A DNA stretch of 64,000 bases, from NCBI RefSeq assembly GCF_016592575.1, contig NZ_AP017470.1:682001-746000 (forward strand), read 5' to 3'. The notes below the pieces were generated by a model. It made no database searches and was not told the DNA's origin. It worked only from the letters and a program-made list of their open reading frames with translations. Shown piece by piece: positions 9,166 through 20,351 of this stretch; position 1 is the first letter of the stretch, and every line of letters starts with the position of its first letter. Origin of the DNA: Thermotomaculum hydrothermale. Its GTDB lineage: Bacteria; Acidobacteriota; Holophagae; Thermotomaculales; Thermotomaculaceae. The position numbers and the translations under genes were made by a program.

Positions 9166-10146
9166 ATGAATCACATTCAGTTTGAAAATGGGAAATTAAT
9201 ACTTCTTGACCAGAGAAAATTGCCTTTTTCAGAGGAATTTATTGTATGTGAAACTGCTGAAGATGTTGCAAGGGCTATAAAGGATATGATTGTAAGGGGA
9301 GCCCCTGCAATTGGTATTACCGCTGCTTATGGCTTTGCTATGGGCATTAAGGAAGGCCTTGATGTTGATGATGTTTATTCCCTTCTTTTAAACACAAGGC
9401 CTACCGCAGTAAACCTTAAATGGGCGCTTGATAGAATGAAAAATTTTTATAAAAAAGCAGGAAACGATTATTTTAAATTGCTTGAAGAAGTAAGAAAAAT
9501 TCACCTTGAAGATATTGAAATAAACAGGAAAATCGGTGAGAATGGGGCAGATTTGTTTAAGAGTAAAGTTTCAATATTGACTCACTGCAATGCCGGAGCA
9601 CTTGCAACAGGGGATTATGGCACAGCATTAGGGGTTATTAGAAGCTTGCACAAAAGGGGGCTTATAAAAAAAGTTCTTGTTGATGAAACAAGGCCTTACC
9701 TTCAGGGTGCAAGGCTTACCGCATACGAAATGGTGAAAGAGGGCATCCCTCACTTTGTAATTACAGACAATACCTCAGGGCTTTTAATGTCAAGAGGAGA
9801 GGTTGACGCAGTTATTGTTGGGGCAGACAGAATTGCCAAAAACGGTGACACAGCAAACAAAATTGGCACTTTTATGCTTGCGGTACTTGCCAATTACTTT
9901 AATATCCCCTTTTACATTGCAGCACCTGTTTCAACATTTGATTTTTCAATTGAAAGCGGTAATGAAATTGTAATTGAGGAAAGGGGCAGGGATGAGGTTG
10001 CACTTATTAATGGTAAATCAATTATTCCTGAAAAATCCCCTGTTTTGCACTTTGGCTTTGACATTACCCCCAATGAATTAATTACAGGTTTTATAACTGA
10101 AAAGGGAGTGGTTAAGCCACCATTTGATTTACTTCAAAAAGCCTAA
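9166..10146 (+). CDS. mtnA: S-methyl-5-thioribose-1-phosphate isomerase
   Basis: About 326 residues. It isomerises methylthioribose-1-phosphate to methylthioribulose-1-phosphate in methionine salvage; close paralogues act on other ribose-1-phosphates. Landmarks are VRGAPAIGI (about 43-51), the catalytic Cys141 in THCNAGALAT, DNTSGLLMSRGEVDAVIVGADRI (as separate conserved blocks near 201 and 219) with catalytic Asp221, and NGDTANKIGT. The ATG at 9166 was chosen over one at 9109 because GGGAG sits just before it and homology starts there. No other methionine-salvage gene is nearby. Its end overlaps the convergent membrane-protein gene by 18 bases. Confidence 0.95.
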   Translation: MNHIQFENGKLILLDQRKLPFSEEFIVCETAEDVARAIKDMIVRGAPAIGITAAYGFAMGIKEGLDVDDVYSLLLNTRPTAVNLKWALDRMKNFYKKAGNDYFKLLEEVRKIHLEDIEINRKIGENGADLFKSKVSILTHCNAGALATGDYGTALGVIRSLHKRGLIKKVLVDETRPYLQGARLTAYEMVKEGIPHFVITDNTSGLLMSRGEVDAVIVGADRIAKNGDTANKIGTFMLAVLANYFNIPFYIAAPVSTFDFSIESGNEIVIEERGRDEVALINGKSIIPEKSPVLHFGFDITPNELITGFITEKGVVKPPFDLLQKA

Positions 10147-11424
10147 AATTATAAAGAGTTTTGTTATTGGTATTGCAAGAATCAATGAAATAACAACCCT
10201 TTCAAACCAGATAATTAAAATATCTTTGATTTTTAAAGGAATAGTTGTTGCAAGTATGCAGGGAATTGATGCTGAAAAGAAAAGTATTTCTGACACAGAG
10301 AGGATTGCTATTATAAACTTTGCCTCAATACTCCCTTTAACTGCAATTAAAACAGGCAAAAACATCTCGCTTATTGAAAGGGCAGACGCTTTGGATATTA
10401 AAAGAGGCTCACCTGCACCTAAAATCTTTGCAAATGGAAAGAATACATAGCCTGCAATATCAAAGAAGCTTGTATACTTTGCTATTACAAGCCCTATTAA
10501 GCCTATAGACATAATTGAAGGAAGAATAGAAGATGCCATTTTTAATCCGTCAATAAAGTTTTGTTTAATGTTTTCTAAAAATTTCCCTGATTTTTCAGCC
10601 CCCTCAATTCCCCTTTCAAACGCTATTTTTAGATTTACTTTTTCTTTACTTTCTTCAAATTTTTTCTCATTAGAGAAGTTTTTTATTGGAATTAGTCTTG
10701 CTGTAATTGTTGTAACTGCGAATGTAATTATTAGTGTTGTCCAGAAGTATAGGTTCCAGTAATTCATTATTCCAAGTGTCTTGCAAACTATAATCATGAA
10801 GGTTGCAGACACGGTTGAAAAGCCTGTGGCAATTATTACAGCTTCCCTTGTTGAGTAAATGCCTTTTCTATAAACCCTGTCTGTAATTAAAAGCCCTATT
10901 GAATAACTCCCAACAAAAGATGCAACTGCGTCAATTGCGCTTCTTCCCGGTGTTTTGAAGATTGTTTTCATTACAGGCTTCATTAAAACTCCAACAAAAT
11001 CAAGAAGGCCGTAATCAATTAAAAATGAGAGAAATATAGCACCAACAGGGACAATTAAACCGACGGGGATAACCAATTTGTTAAACAAAAATTGCCCGAT
11101 TGTAGGTTCAAGCACAATTTTTATTCCTTTGTTGAAATAAATCATTGCAGCAAAAATTAGACCTAATAATTTTAGAAAAGAGAGAATAATCTCTGTTTTG
11201 TTATTTTTCCAGGTTTTATTTAAAAAGGGATACAGGCTTCCAGCAATTAAAATAATGAAAACAATATTTTTTGAAAAAATTGGATAATTTATTTTTAAAA
11301 ATGTAATTATGTGGTCCAAAGGGATTGTTTTTTTCCCGTTAATTGTTATTGGGATAAAAAAGACAAATATTCCAATTGCTGACAATATTAAAAACTTTAA
11401 TGTATTTTTTACATTTTCCCTCAT
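10129..11424 (-). CDS. YjiH family membrane protein (nucleoside-recognition/Gate domain)
   Basis: 431-residue polytopic inner-membrane protein with about nine to ten hydrophobic helices. The N-terminal FVFFIPITINGKKTIPLDHI and the central VGSYSIGLLITDRVYRKG and FSTVSATFMIIV segments match the YjiH group of Gate-domain (nucleoside recognition) proteins. These are thought to be transporters but the substrate is not established. The ATG at 11424 follows a GGAG site. The gene is transcribed alone, divergent from icmF and convergent with mtnA; the 18-base tail overlap leaves no space for a separate terminator. Confidence 0.8.
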   Translation of the reverse strand: MRENVKNTLKFLILSAIGIFVFFIPITINGKKTIPLDHIITFLKINYPIFSKNIVFIILIAGSLYPFLNKTWKNNKTEIILSFLKLLGLIFAAMIYFNKGIKIVLEPTIGQFLFNKLVIPVGLIVPVGAIFLSFLIDYGLLDFVGVLMKPVMKTIFKTPGRSAIDAVASFVGSYSIGLLITDRVYRKGIYSTREAVIIATGFSTVSATFMIIVCKTLGIMNYWNLYFWTTLIITFAVTTITARLIPIKNFSNEKKFEESKEKVNLKIAFERGIEGAEKSGKFLENIKQNFIDGLKMASSILPSIMSIGLIGLVIAKYTSFFDIAGYVFFPFAKILGAGEPLLISKASALSISEMFLPVLIAVKGSIEAKFIIAILSVSEILFFSASIPCILATTIPLKIKDILIIWFERVVISLILAIPITKLFIILGFLK

Positions 11425-11552
11425 AGTTAACTCCTTTTTTCAAAATTATATAAAAACAAACTCTAAACATAAACCCTTATGAATGTATTTTTTGGAAAAA
11501 TTAGTTATAATTAAACTCAAATGAGATTGTTTTTTGAAAAAGGGGAGGGGGA

Positions 11553-14500
11553 ATGGTTAAAAAACAAAAAGCAAATAAGGTTAAGGCAAGGTTTGTAACT
11601 GCTGCTAGCCTTTATGATGGGCATGATGTGTCCATAAATATTATGAGAAGAATTCTTCAGGCAAAGGGGGCAGAGGTTGTTCATTTAGGCCATAATAGAA
11701 GTGTTGATGAGATTGTTGATACTGCAATAGAAGAGGATGTCCACGCAATTGCTGTTTCATCTTATCAGGGTGGCCATATGGAGTATTTCAAATATGCGAG
11801 GGACAGATTCAACGAAGAGGGAATGGATTATGTGAGAATATTCGGTGGTGGAGGCGGTGTAATTGTCCCTGAAGAGATTAAAGAATTGGAAGAATACGGC
11901 ATAACCAAGATTTTTTCCCCTGAAGATGGCAAAAAGATGGGGCTTGAGGGGATGATTGAGTATATGCTTGAAAAGTGTAATTTTTCTTTAACAGAAGAGT
12001 ATAAGGATTTGAATAAATTTAAGAAATTGCTGGAAAAGGTTAAAGAAGGGGATAAAAAAGCAATAGCAAGGGCAATTTCTGTTGTTGAGGAAGCAGTTTT
12101 AGATGGAGAGGTAGAGAAGTATGATTCATTAATAAAGGAAATGCTTGATAGAAAAATCCCTGTTTTAGGTGTTACAGGCACAGGCGGTGCGGGAAAATCA
12201 TCTCTTTTAGACGAGACAATTAGAAGGTTTTTAGACAGAGAGCCTGATAAAAGGATTGCTGTTATTTCAATAGACCCAACAAAGAGAAAGAGTGGGGGGG
12301 CGCTATTAGGGGATAGAATTAGAATGAACTCACTTCCTCACCCAAGGGCTTATATGCGATCTCTTGCAACAAGGGGAAGCAATAAGTCAACATCTGAGGC
12401 TGTTTCTCATGCAGTTGACTTGCTGAAACTTGCCGGCTTTGATTTGGTTATTGTGGAAACTTCTGGCATAGGGCAGAGTGATACTGAGGTTGTTGATGTA
12501 TCTGATGTTCATGTTTATGTAATGACATCAGATTACGGTGCTGCAACCCAGCTTGAAAAGATAGATATGATTGACTTTGCAGATGCAATTGTTTTAAACA
12601 AGTTTGACAGAAGGGGAAGTGAAGATGCTTTAAGAGACATTAGAAAGCAGTATAGAAGGGCACATCTGCTGTGGGATGCAAAGGATGAGGAATTGCCTGT
12701 TTTTCCGACAGTTGCAAGCAAGTTTAACGATAAAGGGGTTAATACATTCTTTAACCATTTAATGAATATTCTAAATGAGAAAACAGGTTCAAGTTTTAAG
12801 GTTGAAAAGCCGTTAAAGTTTGAATACCCTGAAAAAAATTACATAATTCCACCAGAAAGGATAAGGTATTTAAGCGAGATTTCCGACGAAATTGCAAAGT
12901 ATGACAGTATGGTTGAAGAGCAGAGCAACTATGCTTCAAGGCTTTATGGTTTGATTAAAACAAAGGAAACATTAACCAATCCTTCATATTTTGACACTTC
13001 AGGAAGCATAAAAAACTTTAATGTAAAAGACGGTAAGAGTGAGGTTGAATTAGGAAGGTATAAGGCAGATAAAAAGGTTTTAGAGGAAATTGATAGGGCA
13101 ATTGATGCATTAAAGAGAAGGATTAATCCAGAGTATTTAAAAGAATTAGAAGAGTGGGAAGACTTTAAAAACCTTTATAGGCAGGAAAAGCTTGTAACCA
13201 AGGTAAGGGATAAGGAAATTGTAAACGAACTTTTTACAGAATCTTTATCGGGAACTAAAATTCCTAAAATATCCCTTCCAAAATATAAAGACTGGGGAGA
13301 TATTTTAAAGTGGAAGTTAAGGGAGAATGTCCCGGGAATGTTCCCTTTTACTGCAGGTGTTTTTCCTTTTAAGAGAAAAGGGGAAGACCCAACAAGGATG
13401 TTTGCTGGTGAGGGAACTCCTGAAAGAACAAACAAAAGGTTTCACTATCTCTCACAGGGGCAGCCTGCTGCAAGGCTTTCAACTGCCTTTGACTCTGTAA
13501 CCCTATACGGCTATGACCCTGACACAAGGCCTGATATTTATGGAAAAATTGGAAATTCAGGCGTTTCAATTGCAACAATCGACGATATGAAAAAACTATA
13601 CTGCGGATTTGACTTGTGTGACCCTAAAACATCTGTCTCTATGACAATAAATGGCCCGGCACCTATGATGCTTGCAATGTTTTTCAACACGGCAATTGAC
13701 CAGCAGGTTGAAAAGTACTTAAGGGATACTGGAAAGATAAAGGAAGCAGAGAAAATTAAAGAGAGGTATTTTAAAGAAAGGGGAGTAAGGCCACCTGAAT
13801 ACAGAGGGAAGGATAACCCGCAGGGAGACAGGGCATTTGGTTTATTTACCCTTGGAATTCCGGGATACGAACTTGTTGATAGAGAAACTTACGAAAAGAT
13901 TAAGGATTGCACTTTAAATGTGGTAAGGGGAACGGTGCAGGCTGATATTTTAAAGGAAGACCAGGCTCAAAATACATGTATTTTCTCAACAGAATTTGCA
14001 TTGAAGATGATGGGGGATATTCAGGAGTATTTTATTGAGAAAAATGTTAGAAATTACTATTCTGTTTCAATCTCCGGCTATCACATTGCTGAGGCAGGTG
14101 CAAACCCAATTACCCAGCTTGCTTTCACCCTTGCAAATGGATTTACCTATGTTGAGTACTATCTATCAAGGGGAATGGATATAAACGACTTTGCAAGAAA
14201 CTTCTCATTCTTTTTCTCAAATGGATTAGACCCTGAATACTCTGTTATTGGAAGGGTTGCAAGAAGGATATGGGCTATTGCAATGAAGTACAAATACGGT
14301 GCAAATGAAAGAAGCCAGAAGTTAAAGTACCATATTCAAACATCTGGAAGGTCTTTGCACGCCCAGGAGATTGATTTTAACGATATTAGAACAACATTGC
14401 AGGCATTAATTGCAATTTACGATAACTGTAATTCACTTCACACTAATGCCTATGATGAAGCAATCACCACACCAACTGAAGAGTCTGTAAGAAGGGCTCT

Positions 14501-15032
14501 TGCAATTCAGTTAATAATCAACAAAGAGTTTGGAATGACTAAAAATGAAAACCCGTTGCAGGGCTCATTTATAATTGAAGAGTTAACAGATTTGGTGCAG
14601 GAAGCGGTTTTAATGGAGTTTAGAAGGATTTCTGAGAGAGGTGGTGTGTTAGGTGCTATGGAGACAATGTACCAGAGGGGCAAGATTCAGGAAGAGTCAA
14701 TGTACTATGAATACATGAAGCATACTGGAAAATTACCAATTATAGGCGTAAATACCTTTGAAAGGCCTCCACATTTAAAAGGGTTGGAAAAACAACCTCT
14801 TGAGTTAATAAGGTCAACAGAAGAGGAGAAAAAACAGCAGATTGAAAATCTTAAATTGTTTCACGAGAGAAACAAAAAGGAAGCACCTGAATACTTAAAA
14901 AGAATAAGACAAGCAGCAATAAACAATGAGAATACCTTTAAGGTACTAATGGATGCTGTTAACTATTGCTCATTAGGTCAGATTACCCAGGAATTGTTTA
15001 GTGTAGGTGGACAGTACAGGAGAAATATGTAA
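11553..15032 (+). CDS. icmF: Fused isobutyryl-CoA mutase (adenosylcobalamin-dependent) with internal G-protein chaperone
   Basis: 1159 residues, the usual IcmF length and order. The N-terminal B12-binding domain (about 12-145) has DGHDVSIN with His24 as predicted lower cobalt ligand. A MeaB-type GTPase follows with P-loop GTGGAGKS at 209-216 and NKFD-type base recognition. The C-terminal mutase barrel contains FPFKR and PTRMFAGEG, the IcmF substrate-pocket pattern with Phe where methylmalonyl-CoA mutase has Tyr. It interconverts isobutyryl-CoA and n-butyryl-CoA; related branched substrates such as pivalyl-CoA are possible. GGGGAGGGGG precedes the ATG. The 128 bases upstream hold a TATAAT at 11506 but no clear -35. 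A Crp-family gene follows one base after the stop. Confidence 0.95.
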   Translation: MVKKQKANKVKARFVTAASLYDGHDVSINIMRRILQAKGAEVVHLGHNRSVDEIVDTAIEEDVHAIAVSSYQGGHMEYFKYARDRFNEEGMDYVRIFGGGGGVIVPEEIKELEEYGITKIFSPEDGKKMGLEGMIEYMLEKCNFSLTEEYKDLNKFKKLLEKVKEGDKKAIARAISVVEEAVLDGEVEKYDSLIKEMLDRKIPVLGVTGTGGAGKSSLLDETIRRFLDREPDKRIAVISIDPTKRKSGGALLGDRIRMNSLPHPRAYMRSLATRGSNKSTSEAVSHAVDLLKLAGFDLVIVETSGIGQSDTEVVDVSDVHVYVMTSDYGAATQLEKIDMIDFADAIVLNKFDRRGSEDALRDIRKQYRRAHLLWDAKDEELPVFPTVASKFNDKGVNTFFNHLMNILNEKTGSSFKVEKPLKFEYPEKNYIIPPERIRYLSEISDEIAKYDSMVEEQSNYASRLYGLIKTKETLTNPSYFDTSGSIKNFNVKDGKSEVELGRYKADKKVLEEIDRAIDALKRRINPEYLKELEEWEDFKNLYRQEKLVTKVRDKEIVNELFTESLSGTKIPKISLPKYKDWGDILKWKLRENVPGMFPFTAGVFPFKRKGEDPTRMFAGEGTPERTNKRFHYLSQGQPAARLSTAFDSVTLYGYDPDTRPDIYGKIGNSGVSIATIDDMKKLYCGFDLCDPKTSVSMTINGPAPMMLAMFFNTAIDQQVEKYLRDTGKIKEAEKIKERYFKERGVRPPEYRGKDNPQGDRAFGLFTLGIPGYELVDRETYEKIKDCTLNVVRGTVQADILKEDQAQNTCIFSTEFALKMMGDIQEYFIEKNVRNYYSVSISGYHIAEAGANPITQLAFTLANGFTYVEYYLSRGMDINDFARNFSFFFSNGLDPEYSVIGRVARRIWAIAMKYKYGANERSQKLKYHIQTSGRSLHAQEIDFNDIRTTLQALIAIYDNCNSLHTNAYDEAITTPTEESVRRALAIQLIINKEFGMTKNENPLQGSFIIEELTDLVQEAVLMEFRRISERGGVLGAMETMYQRGKIQEESMYYEYMKHTGKLPIIGVNTFERPPHLKGLEKQPLELIRSTEEEKKQQIENLKLFHERNKKEAPEYLKRIRQAAINNENTFKVLMDAVNYCSLGQITQELFSVGGQYRRNM

Positions 15033-15033
15033 T

Positions 15034-15684
15034 ATGAAAAAAGATGCTGCAATTACTCTATTTTCAAATAAATTTTTAGGTAATACATCACCTGAAATTA
15101 TTAAACTTATTGATAATATTTCAACCCTTGAATCTATAAATAAAAAGGAGCATCTATTCTTTGAAGGAGATAAGGGAGAAAGCTTTTATTTTCTGGTAAG
15201 CGGTAAGGTAAAGTTGTATAAAATATCCTCTGCCGGAAAAGAGGTTGTGGTAAAAATTATAAATCCAGGAGAAATTTTTGCAGAAGTTACAATAATAGAC
15301 CCCTACTTCCCGGTTAATGCAATTGCATTAGAAGAAATTTTGGTTTTAAAGATAAATGGGAAAAAGTTTTTAGATATTCTGTCAGAAAGGGAAAATTTGA
15401 ATAAAAAATTTGTGTTTCTTTTAATTCAAAGAATAAAAACCCTGCTGTCAAGGCTTGAAATGGCAGGGACGGAGAGTGTTGAAGAAAGGCTTCTCCATTA
15501 TTTAAAGGATATTGCAGAGAAAAAAGGGAGTGAGTTTACCTTGCCTATATCAAAAGGGGAGTTGGCTTCACTTTTGTTTACCTCACCAGAAACTATATCA
15601 AGGACTTTTGCCCGTTTAAAAGATAAGGGAATCATTGAAGTTCACGGAAAGAAAATTATAGTAAAAAAATTTACAGATTTTTAA
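15034..15684 (+). CDS. Crp/Fnr family transcriptional regulator
   Basis: About 216 residues: an N-terminal cyclic-nucleotide-type beta-barrel (about 15-130), a long dimer helix, and a C-terminal winged helix with recognition helix in SPETISRTFARLKDKGIIE (about 185-203). It has no cysteines at all, so it is not an oxygen-sensing Fe-S Fnr. The cAMP phosphate-binding Arg of Crp is not evident in GEIFAEVTIIDPYFPVNAI, so the ligand is unknown. AGGAG at 15018-15022 lies inside the icmF end and serves the ATG at 15034; an upstream GTG at 15007 is less likely. Tight linkage suggests it regulates or is co-regulated with icmF. Confidence 0.88.
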   Translation: MKKDAAITLFSNKFLGNTSPEIIKLIDNISTLESINKKEHLFFEGDKGESFYFLVSGKVKLYKISSAGKEVVVKIINPGEIFAEVTIIDPYFPVNAIALEEILVLKINGKKFLDILSERENLNKKFVFLLIQRIKTLLSRLEMAGTESVEERLLHYLKDIAEKKGSEFTLPISKGELASLLFTSPETISRTFARLKDKGIIEVHGKKIIVKKFTDF

Positions 15685-15746
15685 ATTTCTATTTGATTTT
15701 TTAATTTAAAAGATTATATTTTTACATAAAAGAGGAGGTTATAAGT

Positions 15747-18700
15747 TTGAAGAAGGTTGTATTATGCCTTTTTATTTTTTTAGCAATTAATGTATTTGCC
15801 CAGAGTTATATATATGATGATAGTGTAAACTACGATTGGATTGAAATTGATGGAACTGGTACAGAGGTCTCCTGGGACAATCAGTGCACATATTATCCTG
15901 ATGATGATGATAAAGTTATAATTAATATAGGTTTTGATTTTTATTTCGGGTGTACTTCTTATAATCAGGTTATAATTGGTTCAAATGGTTTCTTGCAGTT
16001 TGGCAATGATACAGGTTTTTTCAGACAGTATAATAATACCTCATTACCCGTTACTTCAAATCCTCCCTCACCACCATCTTCAAGCTGTCCATCATCTCCT
16101 GCCGATAATTTTATTGCGGCATATTGGGATGATTTAGACCCTGGCAGTGGTGGAAAAGTTTATTACCAGACTATGGGAAGTGTACCTAATAGAATTTTTA
16201 TTGTTGAATTTTATAGAGTTAAGAGGTATGGGGGTAATACAAGGTATACCTTTGAGGTTATTTTATACGAAAAAACTGGAGATATAAAGTGTCAGTATAA
16301 AGAAAATTGTACTGGTAATTCTGCCACAGTTGGTGTTGAGATAGATGATAATGATTACATTCAATATCTTTACAATGAAAATAAATTGAATGATGAAGAG
16401 GCATTAATGTTTTACAACACCTGCCTTCCCTATGCAGATTATCATTTTGACGGATGTTACTGGGAGGATGGTGAAGCAGAGGTGCTGGATAGCCGGAGGG
16501 ATTTTAACGGCACACCATACAATGTTTCAACGGTTGATGACGGTGTTATTTGTAGAAGCGCTGATTTCACAGCGGATAGTACAAGTGATTATATTTCTCT
16601 TCCCAATACAGTGCTTGATGGAGCAAATGATGTTTCAGTTTCATTCTGGATTAAGACAGGTTATACCGGGGCGCAGGCAATAGTTTCTGCAGCCAATTCA
16701 ACAGTTACCTATGCAAATGAATTTTTGATTTATTTCTCAAATTCAACAAGGTTATACATTTATATAAAGGGTGCATATGCATATACAACTGTCAATGATA
16801 TTGCTGACAATCAGTGGCATCACTTTACGGTTGTTAGGGAGGGAACAGATGTTTACATCTATCAGGATGGTTCTTTAATTGCTCATAGAACAAATGCACC
16901 TGGAGGGGCTTTAAATGTTGAGCCAGGAGGCTTGATAATTGGACAGGAGCAGGATAGTGTAGGTGGGAGTTTCCAGCAGAGTCAGGATTGTCAGGGGTAT
17001 GTTGATGAATTGTTATTCTTTAGAAGATCGCTGTCTTCTTCAGAAGTTCAGAGTATTTATAACAATCAATCAAATGGCAACAATTGGAATGGTGATTCAA
17101 GAACCTGTCCAAATTGCAGCCCTATTGCAGACTGGCATCTTGATGAATGTTTCTGGGGTGGTTCAACTGGAGAGGTTATTGATTATTCAGGCAATAATTA
17201 CAATGGCACGGCGAATGGCGATGCCTTTACCTCAAATGCACTTCTCTGTTATGGAGGCAATTTTGACGGAGATGGAGATTATGTTGAGATACCTTCAAAC
17301 TCAGACCTTGAACCGACGGAAAAATTAACCATTTGCGCCTGGATTAAAAAATCAACTGCAGATACAAGCGGGTTGCAGAATATTTTTACCAATGGTGGCT
17401 GGTTCAGGGCTTTGAGATTAAGCGATAATAATGTTCTTTTTCAGTTAAGAATAAATGGCACAGACCAGTATCTATATTCTTCCACTCAAATAACTGATAC
17501 AAACTGGCACCATCTGGTTGGAGTGTATAATGGCAGTAAAATGAAATTATATATTGACGGAAATCTTGATGCAACTTTAGATGTAAGCGGTTCTATTGAC
17601 CAGGGCAATTACCTTCACTGTATAGGTAGTGAATACGGCGGATATTATTTTAGTGGACAGATTGACGAGGTTATGGTTTTTGAAACATCTCTATCATCCT
17701 CTAAGGTGCAGGAGTTATACAACAATCAATTGTCAAATTTAAATTGGGATGGCACTTCAAGGAACTGTGTCCCCTGTTCCGCTGATATTGAGTACAGAAT
17801 GGACGAGTGCTTGTGGGACGGAACGGCAAATGAAATTGTAGATTCAAGTGGAAACGGGCATGACGGCCAATCAAAAAACGGAGCGAATATTGAAACAGAT
17901 GATTCAGTAATTTGCAGAAGCGGTAATTTTTCAGATGACAACTATGGAGTTATAAGCGGAACAGGTTATACACTTTCATTGCCATACACTGTAACTTGCT
18001 GGATTAAATTTCCATTAAACGCACCTTCTCCCCATAGCCAGTACTATGTGCTTGGTTCAATTAACGGAGATGGAGACCTTGTTGTTTTTTATAACAGTGG
18101 TTCTTCTGTAAGGTGGGGAATATGGAATCAAAATAGACAATGGGAAACTAATTCCCTTGCAGACAATCTTTCTGGCTGGCATCACATAGCGGTTGTTGTA
18201 ACTTCATCTGGCAGCAAAATGTACCTTGACGGGAATTATGTGAACTCTGTATCCCTTTACAGTATAGGTGCTCTTTACTATCTTTTTACCTCAAGTGACG
18301 ATTTAAACGGGCAAACAATAGGAACACTTGTGGATGAATTTAAAATATTTGGATACGCTTTAAGTGATTCTCAAATCGCTTACATTTATAACAATGAGTC
18401 GTCAGGGATAAATTATGATGGAACATCAAGAGATTGCAATGGTTGTTCAAATGTTTCATACATTGAAATTACTCACGATGGAAGTGGAATAGTCTGTTAT
18501 CCAGAAAGAGTGCATATAAGAATATGCGATTCAGGGGGGAATACAGTTACCAACTATACTGGAACGATTACCCTTACAACATCAACAGGCCACGGTACCT
18601 GGTATTCATCTTACACAGGGGTTACAAACGATGACCCGCCTCAGGGAACTTTAACTGATAACACATCAGATGATGGCCAGGCTACCTATCAATTTGTGGC

Positions 18701-20351
18701 AGCAGATGAGGGCGAGGTTACTCTATTTTTAAGGGATACCCATCTTGAAACTCTGACAATTTATGCCACTGACGGTTCTGCAGATTCCACAGGGCATGAC
18801 AGTGGAGCTCTTGTTTTTAGAGCATCTGGTTTTGTTTTTGATTCAATTGCAAATCAAATTTCTGGCAAAGATTTTTCTGTAACTGTAAAAGCGGTTGGGG
18901 AAGACCCTGAAACAGGCGATTGTACCATACTGGATTATGATGGAACAAAAACAATAACTGCTTATGTTATTTACCAGAATCCTTCTACTGGAAGTACTGA
19001 TTTAAAAATAAATGGAACAGATATATCTTCTTCCGGGACAAATATCTCGTTAAATTTTTCAAATGGCCAATGTACATTTACAGCAAACTATCCTGATGCT
19101 GGACAGATTTCAATAAGATTTACAGATAGTGCAGAGGATATTACCGGAGATAGCAATCTATTTGTTGTTAAGCCATTTGGATTTTATGTATCTGCCACAG
19201 GAAATCCTGGAGCATCTGATGCAAGTGGGGCGGTTTTCAAAAAAGCAGGAGAGCAGTTTGAATTGGTTGTGAAGGCAGTTAACTGGCAGAGTGCAGATGA
19301 TTCTGATAATGACGGTGTGCCTGACGATGGTGCAGACCTTTCAGATAATTCAATAACTCCAAACTATTCTGAAACAGTAAATCTAATATCAAGCCTTGTC
19401 GCACCTTCAGGGGGAGCATCAGGTACTTTAAGTCCCACTTCTCTCAATTTATCAGGTGGTCAGGGAAGTGATTCAATAATGACTTTTACCGAGGTTGGAA
19501 TTATCACTATTACTGCCACAGATAGTGATTATCTTGGAGCAGGAAGTATAAACGGAAATTCAGGTAATGTAGGAAGGTTTATCCCGGATTCCTTTAGGTT
19601 TGACAATGTAACTCAAAATCCTGCTTGCAGTTCAGTTTTTACATACGGTGGCCAGAATTTTACCGTTGATGTATCCCTTTCAGCCGTAAACTCAAATGGT
19701 GATATTACACAAAATTATACAGGAGATTTTGCTAAGCTTGATTTTTCTGGGCTGTCCTGTTCTGCAATTATTAATTCATCTACAAGCGGGGATGGGACTT
19801 TAAATGTAAATTCAACAACTATTAATTTTAACAATGGACAAACCTCTTTTACCTTGCCATGTAATTACAATTGGAGTGATGAGCATAATCCTGAAAACTT
19901 AGCTATAAAGATAACTGCAACAGATAGCGATAATGTATCAGGAGAGGGTATCTCAAATTATGTTCCTTTTAGATACGGAAGGTTGAGGGTAGAAAACGGA
20001 TATGCACCTTCCGCAGACCAGAGTTTAACATTAAATGTATTTGCTGAATACTATCAGGATGGAGATTATCTACTAAATAGTGACGATAACTGCACAACCT
20101 ATACAGATTCAGATGTATCACTTTCCAATTATTCTGGTAATTTAGATGCAGGGGAAACCTCAATAGTTAACTATTCAACAATTTCAAACGGCGAAGGTTC
20201 ACTAACACTTTCCCCGCCGGGAGTTGGCAATGAAGGGACTGTGGATTTAATTTTTTCAGCACCATACTATATGCATTTTGCTTCTGGAAGGGCTACTTTC
20301 GGAATTTACAGAGGGAACGACAATATAATTTCCTGGGAGGAATTGTTTTGA
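15747..20351 (+). CDS. MshQ-like secreted protein with three LamG domains and a DUF6701-type C-terminus
   Basis: 1534 residues, exported (signal peptide 1-18 ending VFAQS). Residues about 20-220 form a nidogen-like beta domain (VIIGSNGFLQFG). Three LamG/concanavalin-like modules follow at about 226-455, 457-675 and 676-895; each opens with a Y/W-x-[FLM]-D-[EG]-C-x-W motif and has a WHH plus a VDE strand near its end. Bacterial Ig-like regions follow, and about 1140-1534 matches the MshQ/DUF6701 tail, ending with FGIYRGNDNIISWEELF. MshQ is linked to MSHA-type IV pili, but no other pilus gene is near. The TTG start at 15747 has GAGGAGG eight bases upstream. A tip adhesin role is inference. Confidence 0.82.
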   Translation: MKKVVLCLFIFLAINVFAQSYIYDDSVNYDWIEIDGTGTEVSWDNQCTYYPDDDDKVIINIGFDFYFGCTSYNQVIIGSNGFLQFGNDTGFFRQYNNTSLPVTSNPPSPPSSSCPSSPADNFIAAYWDDLDPGSGGKVYYQTMGSVPNRIFIVEFYRVKRYGGNTRYTFEVILYEKTGDIKCQYKENCTGNSATVGVEIDDNDYIQYLYNENKLNDEEALMFYNTCLPYADYHFDGCYWEDGEAEVLDSRRDFNGTPYNVSTVDDGVICRSADFTADSTSDYISLPNTVLDGANDVSVSFWIKTGYTGAQAIVSAANSTVTYANEFLIYFSNSTRLYIYIKGAYAYTTVNDIADNQWHHFTVVREGTDVYIYQDGSLIAHRTNAPGGALNVEPGGLIIGQEQDSVGGSFQQSQDCQGYVDELLFFRRSLSSSEVQSIYNNQSNGNNWNGDSRTCPNCSPIADWHLDECFWGGSTGEVIDYSGNNYNGTANGDAFTSNALLCYGGNFDGDGDYVEIPSNSDLEPTEKLTICAWIKKSTADTSGLQNIFTNGGWFRALRLSDNNVLFQLRINGTDQYLYSSTQITDTNWHHLVGVYNGSKMKLYIDGNLDATLDVSGSIDQGNYLHCIGSEYGGYYFSGQIDEVMVFETSLSSSKVQELYNNQLSNLNWDGTSRNCVPCSADIEYRMDECLWDGTANEIVDSSGNGHDGQSKNGANIETDDSVICRSGNFSDDNYGVISGTGYTLSLPYTVTCWIKFPLNAPSPHSQYYVLGSINGDGDLVVFYNSGSSVRWGIWNQNRQWETNSLADNLSGWHHIAVVVTSSGSKMYLDGNYVNSVSLYSIGALYYLFTSSDDLNGQTIGTLVDEFKIFGYALSDSQIAYIYNNESSGINYDGTSRDCNGCSNVSYIEITHDGSGIVCYPERVHIRICDSGGNTVTNYTGTITLTTSTGHGTWYSSYTGVTNDDPPQGTLTDNTSDDGQATYQFVAADEGEVTLFLRDTHLETLTIYATDGSADSTGHDSGALVFRASGFVFDSIANQISGKDFSVTVKAVGEDPETGDCTILDYDGTKTITAYVIYQNPSTGSTDLKINGTDISSSGTNISLNFSNGQCTFTANYPDAGQISIRFTDSAEDITGDSNLFVVKPFGFYVSATGNPGASDASGAVFKKAGEQFELVVKAVNWQSADDSDNDGVPDDGADLSDNSITPNYSETVNLISSLVAPSGGASGTLSPTSLNLSGGQGSDSIMTFTEVGIITITATDSDYLGAGSINGNSGNVGRFIPDSFRFDNVTQNPACSSVFTYGGQNFTVDVSLSAVNSNGDITQNYTGDFAKLDFSGLSCSAIINSSTSGDGTLNVNSTTINFNNGQTSFTLPCNYNWSDEHNPENLAIKITATDSDNVSGEGISNYVPFRYGRLRVENGYAPSADQSLTLNVFAEYYQDGDYLLNSDDNCTTYTDSDVSLSNYSGNLDAGETSIVNYSTISNGEGSLTLSPPGVGNEGTVDLIFSAPYYMHFASGRATFGIYRGNDNIISWEELF

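Noticed and set aside
10124-10450. Plus-strand open frame overlapping the YjiH-type gene
   Set aside because: It is antisense to a clear multi-helix membrane protein and has no ribosome site or recognisable domain.
15007-15033. GTG at 15007 as start of the Crp-family gene
   Set aside because: It would overlap the icmF end and contains the AGGAG site that serves the ATG at 15034.
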